DNA of 64,000 nucleotides from Pinus tabuliformis (taxonomy: Eukaryota > Streptophyta > Pinopsida > Pinales > Pinaceae): positions 650,506,871-650,570,870 of the forward strand of contig CM062811.1 of assembly GCA_031772625.1 (NCBI GenBank), given 5' to 3'. The position numbers were made by a program, and so were the translations under genes. This document shows, one piece after another, positions 10,822 to 20,906 of this stretch. A model generated the notes under the pieces. It was given only the letters and a program-made list of their open reading frames with translations, was not told where the DNA came from and did not search any database. The first letter of the stretch is position 1. The number at the start of each line of letters is the position of its first letter.

Positions 10822-13287
10822 TGTTAGGGTCCTATAATAGGAATTAGTGACGTTGGCCTCACTGTTCATTTTGGTCAATTTAGCCTTTGAATCATTAGGT
10901 TTCATAGCCTAAAGATTTGCTTGTCCAAGGAGCCATTTAGTTCTTGAAGTCTTGTGGTCAAGACAAGTTTGAATGTTTGGGAATTTTTTTGCATATAAAG
11001 TTTAGTTCAGATCATGTTGCATGTGTTTTCATGGTAAAGTTCTTAGAAGCAACTTTCCAACAGTATATTTGGTGCTTTAAACCAACTTCCGGATCAAAAG
11101 ATAGAGCAAGTTGAAGTTTGCCCCTCAAAACCAGAAAACAAAGGAAAAATGCCTAAGTGTGAAATTATTTATTTCAAATATTAAACTTAATTTAAAAATA
11201 ACTTATCAACCCAATCTCTAAACTATTGGAACCACATTTACTTTCATGTGTGAGCCAATAATAAATTCTGAAGTCATAATCGAATTTGACCCCCGCTCTC
11301 CAAAAAGTTGTTTTACCTTACCACTCTCATTAATTTCGGACCCTCCCCCCTTCTTAAACCACTTACTACCTAGCCCCTCAAAAACCATTATTCATATTGA
11401 TTTAAGTGAAAACATGGCAGGAAAGGAAATAAGGGAAATTTCATATGTTTATGAAATAAGTTTACACATAGGAGGCTGGGTAAAATGCAACTGAGGTGAA
11501 AGGATATTTTTACAGGTCATATATTTAAGTAAACAAATTTACAGGTGAAAGTAAAAGGAGACTGGAAATTTCATATGTTTATGAAATAAGTTTACACATA
11601 GGAGGCTGGGTAAAATGCAACTGAGGTGAAAGGATATTTTTACAGGTCATATATTTAAGTAAACAAATTTACAGGTGAAAGTAAAAGGAGACTTACAGGT
11701 GATATATTTATGAAATGAGGTTATAGGTGAAAGAAAAAGGAGGTTGAGTAAAAAAAAATTACAAAGAAGAAAGATATGTTTTTTGCTATGGTATAAAGAG
11801 GAGAAATGCACAGAAAATGAAATTTGGATAAATACTTATCCAAATATTTTATAGGAGTAAAACGGGAAAGTAAAAAAAAATTACTTTATCAACCATGGCA
11901 AAATAGAACATGGTTTTAAAATCCATGGGAAGGAAAAACATGGCATGGATTTAAAAAGGCACGGATTTTAAAAAATGACATGGATTTCAAAAAAGATGAT
12001 GGTTTATTAAATCATTCAAAGAAATATTTTGCAAATTTTATTTTATGAAATTCATTTACAAATTTAAGCAAAATATTTGGAAATATTATTCAAAAAAATT
12101 TCTTCCCAAATATTTTACGACAATGATGAAGTATGTAAAGATGAAGAAGGCAAAGACAGTGTGAAAAAGGTTCAACACATAAATTTGATTTAACTCCCAA
12201 ATACAAATAATTTATTGATCAACTAGGTGGAAAACATCAACAAATATGCAATTATTTTCAATTTTTTTGGCTCAGAAATAACAGTCAAAGGGACAACTAG
12301 TTGATACAGGTGGTAGAGTTAATCAGGTTTGAAAGGGCATCTAACAGGTTTTGTGAAGACAACTTCAACCTCTCTAGATTCCAAGGCAAAGGATCAACAT
12401 TAATGAACCAATTTCCATATTTGAAGGCTAAAGAATTTCTAGTAGTTCTAGATTTCTTGCATTTTTCCATTGATTCTTTTTATCTTTAAGTTTATTGTTC
12501 TGATTTTTTCCAGAGAATAGCTACAGTCAACAATAATTTTTCTAGAATTCCTATTATTTGGCTATGTTTTAGAAAAATATGTAATTTAGTTAGATATTAT
12601 TTTGTAATGAATTTGTTTTTGGAATCTGTAGATAGTTTAATAGGAGTCTATAAATATTTTGTAATTAGAATTAGTAAAGGGTTGGAATATGTTGGAACTT
12701 GTATGAAGAAAGGAGTTGTATATTGATGTAAGTTGTGGATTGTACTGAAAGTGATCAATTTACAAAAATACAGAGAGTTTTATTCCAGGATTGTCGTGTC
12801 AAACAACTAATGATGTACTTATGTGAAATTGTTTTTTTCTTAGTTTTTCATATGTTTTCCCTCTTTATTGCTGCAAGAATATTAAGGGTCAAATTTGCTA
12901 GAGTGTATTCTTCTCTGGCTTCTAAACAATATCAATGTTTTAATTCTAATGTTAAGTATAAAATTCATCTCAATATGCTCTATATTTAATTGAACTTAAA
13001 TCGTATTCATCCTTTCACTCCATAAACACTCTATAAGATCCAAAAATTTGCCTATCATGTCGTGTTACAAATACTCTGTCATTTTGTGATAGATTATCTA
13101 AAGGTTCATTACTCCATGCCCAATGGAATTTCGTTGCATCTTTAACCAAATCTTTAAAAAAACCACCTCAAACTTTCATAATTAGTATAATATCTTAAAA
13201 ACAAAACTCTAAATCAGACAGAGAGATTCCTCTTTACAGATGGAAGGGCTATATCCCAGCTTCCAAAGTGGTTTTGTGGTTACCTCT
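10822..13287 (+). repeat. T2 5' LTR, first part (before C1)
   Basis: It matches 43002-43918 plus 46797 onward. It begins TGTTAGGGTCCTATAATAGG and runs to ...GGTTACCTCT where C1 inserted. It contains about 400 bp absent from the 3' LTR, including a 130-bp tandem duplication. The remaining end of this LTR lies at 36500-36543. Confidence 0.85.
11435..11694. repeat. 130-bp tandem duplication inside T2 5' LTR
   Basis: Two essentially identical 130-bp units (11435-11564 and 11565-11694), each from GAAATTTCATATGTTTATG to AAAAGGAGACT. The T2 3' LTR lacks the whole segment, so the duplication either arose after insertion or was deleted on the other side. The near identity of the units, against a heavily diverged LTR pair, points to a recent event. 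Confidence 0.85.
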
Positions 13288-14357
13288 TGTTGAAAATAGC
13301 AACAAGAAATGCTAAAAATAGAATTGCTAAAAATAGCACTGCTATAAATAATACTTCAGCCAGTGTTGATCTTAGCAACAATGGATGGAAAAATGGAAGT
13401 GCTAAAAATAACATTCTATAAATAGAATTTTGGGATACCTTCCTATTTTAGTCAGTCCCTAAACTAAAATAGTGAAGTAAAATTTGAATTTGATCTTAGC
13501 AGTAGTTTATAAATTAATTAATTAATTCATCTTGAGTTAATTAGTTAAGGAAAATCAAACTTGAAGTCTATGTGGGGACATGCAACAGTTTCTCCATTAA
13601 TTGAGGAATTTATCCATGAGTTAAAGAGATAAGGATGAGTTGTAATATTGAGTTGTAATTAGTTGACTTAGTTCACAGAGTCAAGTTCAGTTAGATTAAT
13701 TCAAACAGTTTGTTGAATTAATTTAAGTTTAGTTAGGTAATGCTTGCATGCATGTAACTATTGCACTTCAGATAACTGAGTATTCTCTCATAAATAACTC
13801 ATGCATGTCAGTTCAGATAGAGACCCAGTTGAAATCAGATGGAGGGGCAATGTACTATCAGTTGCTAAAATATTCCATTGTGAATATTCCTTGCATGCAG
13901 AAGGAATTCTTTCCTTGAGGATTGCGCAGTTACTTCTTCAGGTTTAGTGAGTGTGATGAGGCCAATTCACACATGTGGCTTCACTGGACCCCAAGAAAAA
14001 CTGCGCAAGGAAATAGGAGGCTTGGAGGGCTTGAGGAGGACATATACAATGTCTATTCAGTCTATGAGCTGTATTGTTTTATTGCAAAGAGAGCAGAATA
14101 GCTTTTGAGTTGATTCTTTTTGTAACTTGAATAATATTTCCACTTGTATGATAATACAAAGATTGGGGTTTTAGGCTGAGGCTTTCCCCAGGTTATTTCT
14201 TTTGTGTTATGTGTGATTGATTTCTCATTCTCAGTGATATGTGTTCTCTTGATCTAGCTCAATTCGATTAAGCTTCCGCAAAGTGTTGTAGAAGTAGATC
14301 TTGTATTGTGTTTTAGTATATTACATAATCTGTTGATCTATAGTGGGAATTTCTACA
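13288..14357 (+). repeat. C1 5' LTR
   Basis: 1070 bp, TG...CA, matching 16829-17109 joined to 35711-36499 with few differences. The first 150 bp carry a run of AATAGCACT/AATAGAATT short repeats. TATAAATA occurs at about 13343 and a TATAAATAG at about 13412. Confidence 0.92.
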
Positions 14358-14370
14358 TGGTATCAGAGCC
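14358..14370 (+). other. C1 primer binding site (initiator tRNA-Met type)
   Basis: TGGTATCAGAGCC lies directly after the LTR end. This is the standard complement of the 3' end of initiator tRNA-Met used by plant copia elements to start minus-strand synthesis. Confidence 0.9.
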
Positions 14371-14467
14371 AGGTTATCAAGGCGAAGAACAATATACAAG
14401 AAGGAGAAGTTTGAAGTTTGGTTTTTGAATATAAAAATCGAGTTCTTATCACATCTCAATTTCACCT

Positions 14468-15640
14468 ATGGCATTCAGTGGTTTAAGACTCGAGTATGCC
14501 CTTAATGGCAGCTCGAATTATATAGCATGGAAGGATCGCATGGAGGTAGTATTAGAGGATAACGGTCTAAAGGACTTCATTGATCAAGAAGTCCCCAAGC
14601 CGATTGATGCTACTCAACTGGCGGAATGGAAGAAATGTGTGGCTAGAGCAAGGAGAATCCTCCTGGAGGGAGTTCGAGACCACATTGTCTTGAGCCTCCA
14701 TGGGAAGGAGACACTATTTTCGATGTGGAAAACATTGAAAGATTTATATCAGAACAACAACGATCAGAGGAAGCTGGCGCTAAAAGACAAGCTTCGTAAG
14801 ATCAAGTGTGAAAAGGGCGACACGATCTCTACATATCTGAACAAGCTCACCACCTGTAGGGATGAGCTTGGAAGTGTAGGGATCACGACCGCTGATGATG
14901 ACATGGTGAGTCTTTCACTCCTTGGTATTCCTAAGAGCTGGCATAGCTACCAAGACTTAGTTAATGGAAGAGAAAAACTTCCAGATTGGGAACGACTTTG
15001 GTCAGATCTAATGCAGGAGGAAATAAGAAGAAGCACCAGAGATGGATCCTCATCGAAGCAAGATGATGAGGAAAATCTAGCCTTAGCGAGTAAGGTGAGG
15101 AAAGGGAAAGGGAAGGCATCCCATTCCAAATCCAGTTCTTCCCATGGTGGGAAGAAGATTGACAAATTGAAAGTGCGATGCTTTCATTGTCATGAAGTGG
15201 GCCATTATGCTACAAATTGTCCACAGAAGAAATCCAAGAAGGGTTCCTCAAAGGGATCTGATGGTGAGGCACTGGCCTCACAGTTTGAGCTGGATTTCTC
15301 ACTTATCGCATGCATGGTTTCATCCATGGTGGGATGTGTGTGGTACCTGGACAGTGGAGCTTCATTCCACATGTCAGGTGACAAGAATCTTTTTAGTACC
15401 TTGGAGGAGAAGGATCTTCAGATGCGGATCGAGATGGGCGATGATGGAAAGTACCGTGTTTCAAGTGAAGGTACAATTTTGTTTCAGAGGGAGCATGGAG
15501 CTCCCCTCACCTTGACTGATGTAAAGTATGTACCAGGTCTAAAGAAGAATCTTGTGTCTGTCGCTATGCTAGAAGATAAAGGCTATGATGTAGTCTTTAG
15601 TAAAGGAAAGGTATTCTTGAGGCATATTGGTACTGGATAG
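14468..15640 (+). pseudogene. C1 gag and aspartic protease
   Basis: 390 codons from ATG, the first part of a gag-pol polyprotein. Residues 1-200 are the copia gag core (UBN2/DUF4219 type), beginning with LEYALNGSSNYIAWKDRM and including the MWKTLKDLY block. A Ser/Lys-rich linker follows. The zinc knuckle CFHCHEVGHYATNC (C-X2-C-X4-H-X4-C) starts at residue 238. The protease active site is YLDSGASFHM with Asp at residue 295. The frame ends at an in-frame TAG (15638-15640), and the same frame continues with the integrase, so this is a nonsense mutation and not a natural end. Confidence 0.85.
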
Positions 15641-16702
15641 ACAAAGCGAATAGGGATTCGAGTTAAGAATCTCTACAAGATGGAGGTAGACGACTGTGCT
15701 GCTTTGAGCTCCAAAGCTGAGATGGTGCAGAGCCAAGATGTTGGTGAGCTATGGCATAGAATATTGGGCCACTTGCACCATGGAGCCCTGAAGATCATGC
15801 AGCAGATTTCTACTGGTTTACCCAAGCGAAAACTTGAGCAGATGACTACATGCAAAGGTTGTACCTTGGGTAAGTATGCGAAATATTCCTTTCTGGAACG
15901 AGACAGTAGACCTGGAGAAATCCTGGAGCGAGTTCACTCAGATGTTTGTGGACCTTTCTCTACAGCCTCCACTGCTAAACAAAGGTACTGTGTTATTTTT
16001 ATTGATGATTTTTCTCGTAGATGCTCGATCTGCTTTATGCAAAAGAAGGATCAGACCTTCTTGAGGTTTTGTGAGTTTAAAGCCTTGGCAGAGAAAGAAT
16101 CTGGAAAGAAAATAAAAGCCTTGCGTAGCGACAATGGTGGAGAGTATGTCTCCCAACAGTTTAAATACTTTTGTGTTGCAGAAGGAATTAAATGGGAATT
16201 GACAGCACCCCATAACCCACAGTAGAATGGGGTGGTTGAAAGGAAGAACAAATTGATTGTGGGAGCAACTCGAGCGATGTTGCATTACCAAAGCCTACCA
16301 CTGCATTTTTGGGCTGAGGCATGCAATACAATAGTACACTTGCAGAACAGAAGCCCGCGTTGTATATTGGGGATGAAGACACCTATGGAGGCCTATTCTA
16401 GGAAGCGACCTGATGTAAGTCACTTCCGAATCTTTGGATCATCAGTTTACTATCATGTGACCAAAGATGTCAGGAAGAAGCTAGACCCAACAACTGAGTT
16501 GGGAATACTTGTGGGGTACACGGATACACCCCACAACTATCGGGTGTACCTGTCTTCCACTCAGAGGATTGTGGTACGTAGGGATCTGAAGTTCAACGAG
16601 CAGAAAGCCATGCACTTATCACTTGAGAGGGAGCTTGAGTTGCATGTAGATGAGGAACTTTCAGTTCCTAAGGAGGAGGAGCCTCAGATTGATGCGAAGT
16701 AG
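15641..16702 (+). pseudogene. C1 integrase
   Basis: Same frame as gag-protease. The N-terminal pre-integrase zinc domain has LWHRILGHLHHG and a downstream CKGC. The catalytic core shows Asp at 15941 (HSDVCGPF), Asp at 16130 (LRSDNGGEY) and Glu at 16238 (VVERKN). The last two are exactly 35 residues apart, so all three DD35E residues are present. A TAG at 16223-16225 replaces the usual Gln in PHNPQQNG (C to T). The core is followed by a short integrase C-terminal part with VGYTDTPHNYRVY, then an acidic tail and another TAG at 16700. Confidence 0.85.
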
Positions 16703-16828
16703 CCGCATGCAAAGGATCCGGGAGTGGAGACATCCACTCATGCTGATACTTCTAGAGATGGGCGAAAACGCTCAAGGGAAGCAGACAGGATTGGGGTTAC
16801 TGATAATCCCTTTCTTGTTGAGAGGGAG
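16703..16828 (+). pseudogene. C1 post-integrase junction: RT-RNase H missing; polypurine tract
   Basis: The same frame continues past the TAG with a spacer (GVETSTHADTSRDGRKR) typical of the stretch between integrase and RT. It then goes straight into IGVTDNPFLVEREC and the 3' LTR. The last words resemble the C-terminal end of copia RNase H. Roughly 2 kb that would hold RT and RNase H is absent. GAGAGGGAG (16820-16828) is the polypurine tract next to the LTR. Confidence 0.7.
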
Positions 16829-17109
16829 TGTTGAAAATAACAACAAGAAATGCTAAAAATAGAATCACTAAATATAGCACTTCTATAAATAATAGTTCAG
16901 CCAGTGTTGATCTTAGCAGCAATGGATGGAAAAATGGAAGTGCTAAAAATAGAATTCTATAAATAGCATTTCGGGATACCTTCCTATTTTAGTCAGTCCC
17001 TAAACTAAAATAGTGAAGTAAAATTCGAATTTGATCTTAGCAGTAGTTTGTAAATTAATTAATTAATTCATCTTGAGTTAATTAGTTAAGGAAAATCAAA
17101 CTTGAAGTC
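16829..17109 (+). repeat. C1 3' LTR, first part (before T3)
   Basis: 281 bp from TGTTGAAAATAAC to the T3 insertion, ending in AAGTC (17105-17109), the left target duplication of T3. Matches 13288-13570. Confidence 0.92.
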
Positions 17110-18199
17110 TGTTAGCCTCCTATACCAATAGGTTTCATATTTCATGATTGACTGTGTAAATGCCAAATATGTCATCTTTTTCATGCTGCAAATGTTCCAT
17201 ATTTCCAAGAAAATCCAAAATTTAAAAAATGTAAAGAGGGTATGCCCTAAAAGAAAAATCAAAGGGCAAAAAGAAGAATGAATGAGCCAAGAGAAAAATA
17301 AAAGAAATGAACCCCAAACAAAAGGCCAGGAAAGTGTGCTAGTTCAAATGCCACTACTATATTCCATTTTTGAAGAATTTCATAGTTAAGGGAAGGCCAA
17401 ACAGCTAAATCTTGGCCTCCCTAGGTTTAAATTTCTTGTTAGAAATAGAGAATAAAATCTGTCCAAACTGTTTAATCTTGGCAGATCATTAGATAGGTAG
17501 AGAAACAAGGGTCCTCAACAGCTTAATCTGAGCCCCTGGAAGACATAAGGATAGATTTAGATAGGAGGATAGCCAAAAGAAAAGAAGAAATCAGGGTTTG
17601 CTAGTCTAAGTGCACCCATCCAAAGAGAAGAGAAAATGTTAGGCAAGTAGGCTGGGTAGGCAGTTTTGAGGTTGCAGAATGAAGAATTGTGATAAATTTT
17701 GTGTTTCAAAGTGTTAAATCTACTTCAATCACAGGTATAGAGGCATATTCCCTTGGAGCAGCTCAAGTGAGGCATGACTAACTTCCCCTTCATCCTTTTC
17801 CCCAAATCATTCACTAATTTCCCCCAGAGATGTTAAGATCTGCTTGATATCTCTAAATCATTCATCTCATTCCTTGTATAAGTCCTTTTTCCCTTTAAAA
17901 GCCTAAGTTTCTTATACTTAGCGCTTTCTTCTCAAATTCATATTAATTTCTAACTCTATTATATAAATCCCCATGTTATTTCCCTCCCCTTATTAAAAAT
18001 ATGATAAAAACCCCCAATATTTACATATCCCCGCCTTTGGTTGAAATATAACCATAAATAGTGCTTTGGGAATTACTAAGTTTACTTGAAACTTAGTAAG
18101 AACCCTCTTCCTATGCAATTGGACCCCTTCCGATGCATTAAAAACCCTTTCCAATGCATATAAACCATCCTCCGATTTCATTGACCCTTCTCCGATCCA

Positions 18200-18860
18200 A
18201 TTAAACCCCCCTCCGACGCGATATCGCAATCGGAGGTAGCAGTCACATTGTTGGCCCCCTTTGTTTGTTCCCTGATGGAATTCCTCCGACGCGATTGCGC
18301 AATCGCATATCGCAATGTATATGCCCCTCTTAATGTCTCCATTCCATTCCTCCGATGCGATATCACTATCGCATCCGATGTGATATCGCTATCGCAATCT
18401 CCCGCTATCGCAATCTCCCGCTATCGCAATCTCCCTCTATCGCAAATCTCCACTTTTATGCATATCTCCCTTTTCACCGCATTTCTCAGTTTTTCCGCAA
18501 AAACCATGCTTTACCGCAAAACCTTGCTTTCACCGCAAACACATGTTTTAACCGTAAATCCATGTTTTACCGCAAATCATATATTTATCGTTAATCGCCC
18601 CTTTTCCGCTTTATCGCATATCACATCGCATATATGCAAAGGTTCATGTCTCCTTGCCCTCTGCAGACGCGATATTGCGATTGCGCCTCCGCCGTCCGAT
18701 CACCCCCCTCATCCAACGGCCCATATCGCATCGCATATCGCCCATATGTAAAGACTCCGCCCCATTGCACCCCCCCGATGCGATATTGCGATCTATTCTC
18801 CGCCGTTGGATCTGCCCTCGCTAGATCCAACGGCCCGCATTTATTCCTCTCTACAGTGAT
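18200..18860. repeat. Palindrome-rich CpG block in T3 5' LTR
   Basis: Multiple copies of GCGATATCGC-like palindromes, ATCGCATATCGCA, a triplet of CTATCGCAATCTCCC units (about 18388-18440) and a series of ACCGCAAA/ACCGTAAA phrases (18490-18580). It ends with a perfect 10-bp inverted repeat CCGTTGGATC / GATCCAACGG (18803-18812 / 18824-18833) with an 11-bp loop. The same block occurs in the 3' LTR at about 33440-34080. Confidence 0.8.
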
Positions 18861-19630
18861 CGCTCCCGCCTGTAAAGTCATATTTCTCCTGCTTTTAGTG
18901 GTTTTTGCCTATTTAAAGGGAAAAAGGGCTATTTCTTCATATTTCCATTCGGCACCTGTGCATGCTCCAGGTGCAAAGGGAAGCAGGTCATTCTTCATCC
19001 ATTTTTGGCCGCCTCCATCCAGAATAGCTCCGGACAGCGAGCTTGCGACCTCAGCACAAGTTATTATTATGCAATCCTCCGCCATTATGAAGTCCTCCTC
19101 CTTTTTTGATAATGTTTTGATTGGCCAGCGCTGAAACACTTCTAAAGCACGCAGAAAGCAACAAAAAGCACAATAAGCAGTTCTTTTTGCCAAAAAGTGG
19201 TAGGCAAGGGCGATTTAGCAGAATTAAAGTGTATCAGTGGAGAAAAAGAGTATCGATTCAGCGAAAAGTGTATCAGTTCAACAGAGCGTTAAAGAGTATC
19301 AGTGGAGCAGTAAAAGCCAAAGCAAATGAACATTTAAGAGGATCCAATAAGTCAAAGAGTATCAGTACAGAGTTAAAGCCATTAAAAGCCAAATCAGATA
19401 AGAGTTAATGAGAATCAGAGCCACCTAAGAGCAGCGGATCAGAGACCAAGGAACACTTATTGCAGATAGACAACACAGAGCTACAAAGGACGCCCATTAA
19501 CTCATTTTTGATGCAGCTGCCTCCAGCGCAGCAGTAGCTAGATATTTTTACATTACTTGCAGTTTAAGTTAGGTTAATTAGAGATATTTTCCCAGATCTT
19601 TATTAGATCTTGTTTGTACATATTTTCTCA

Positions 19631-19637
19631 TATAAAT
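19631..19637 (+). promoter_or_regulatory. TATA box of T3 5' LTR
   Basis: TATAAAT about 850 bp before the LTR end, downstream of the motif-rich blocks, conserved in the 3' LTR at 34855-34862. Position fits a U3/R promoter. Confidence 0.5.
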
Positions 19638-20484
19638 GCCCCCCCAAACTATGTTTTAAGGGTTGGTTGGTTGTTAAAAGTCATTCGAGACTTGCGCTGT
19701 AATCTTGAGAACTTTTATGAACAAAGATTGCTGGAATGCATTGCTTATGAACTGGCTGGTTGTGGATTTGATGGCTGAAGAATAAGTTACAGAATTCTCG
19801 TGCTACTACATGGATCAATAAGTCTTTCTTACTTGTCTTTCAGTTTCTATGTTTACTATATCATCCATGTATCATGATCTAAGTTGCAGAAAAGAAGAAT
19901 AGCTCAGACTTTACTTTGCTGTACTCTGTGCTCAATTTCTGTGATTTTTCTATGTTTTCTTCAGAATTAGGCATGAATGTGAATCCTTCATTGCTCATAT
20001 TTACACTAATTCTTTCATATATGAATGTTGTTTAGGAATCCTTAATTGCTCCTAGATAATATTCTCTCATTTTCCCTCTGTTAGCATAATGAAAGCTACT
20101 TAGTTGCCTTTCATTCCCTGACCTCCATTTCATCCTTATTCCAGCTTGAAAATTGTTCCTTGTTTAGCTATCTTGCTCTGTAATCCCTTCTTTACCAAAG
20201 AAAACACATCCAACAGCCCATAATCCTTGACTCCATTGCCCAATGGTCTGAACTTCTCACACTCTGCATGCCAACTCTGTCTGAAAGCATCATCCATCCC
20301 ACCAAACTTAAACAAAAACATGTACATCATAACTAGCCTAAAATCACACCAAAACAAAGCTAAATTATAAAGAGAGAGCCCTCTCTGATTGCAGGTAGGC
20401 TAGGACCTGCAATCCAAAGATTGGTTTGTGGTTACCTCGGCCGTATCCCTTAGGAGCCAAGGGACAACCTGAGTGATAACATCA

Positions 20485-20502
20485 TTGGCGACTCCACTGG
20501 GG
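20485..20502 (+). other. T3 primer binding site (tRNA-Arg type)
   Basis: TGGCGACTCCACTGGGGA three bases after the LTR end. The same site, decayed, follows the 5' LTR of T2 (36544-36561) and T1 (55285-55304, minus), which ties the three elements to one lineage. Confidence 0.75.
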
Positions 20503-20906
20503 AGGAACGAATTTTTCCAAAATTTCTTTCTAACCAAGAATATTCCTAGAAAATACCAAAAACAAGTCGGAAGCTAGCTCCGAAGAAGAAAACTCGTTAT
20601 ACCAGGTCAAATCCAGACCCAAATCCCCCAGCTGTTTTTGAAAATCCCAATTTAATCCCAAGAAACCTTAGGAAACAAGAGCGAAAAGAAGATATTGCTA
20701 TTTCAAGCCTTGAAGCTATTCAGCAAAGCTATATTCCAACCCCTATTGAAGTTTCATTCCATCCCCACACTGTTTCTTCTCCTAGTTCTTCATCCACTTC
20801 TAAAAGCACCTTTTCCACACCACCATCCACTACACCTACTCCTACTATTATCCCAGCTGTTCCAGTCGTTCCATTTCTTCCTGCTGTTCCATTTATCCCT
20901 GTAAAT

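Larger units (their letters stand above)
17110..20481 (+). repeat. T3 5' LTR
   Basis: 3372 bp, TGTTAGCC...GAGTGATAACA. It contains in order an unremarkable 5' part; a CpG-rich block (18200-18860) full of GCGATATCGC and TCGCAATC words; a block of GTATCAGT repeats (19228-19370); a TATAAAT box (19631-19637); and a T-rich R/U5 part. Long frames through the CpG-rich block recur in the other LTR and are products of repeat structure, not genes. Confidence 0.93.

Noticed and set aside
14358..14380. tRNA gene at the TGGTATCAGAGC strings (also 24119)
   Set aside because: These are primer binding sites complementary to a tRNA end; no cloverleaf sequence surrounds them.
18355..18600. Regular short repeats (CTATCGCAATCTCCC) resembling a CRISPR array
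   Set aside because: Units are adjacent without unique spacers of constant length, and the region is inside a plant retrotransposon LTR.
18248..18751. Overlapping open frames of 79-182 codons in the CpG-rich part of both T3 LTRs (also 33470-34049)
   Set aside because: They recur because the LTR is duplicated and because the palindromic words are read in all frames; the peptides have no domain and frames differ between the two LTRs.
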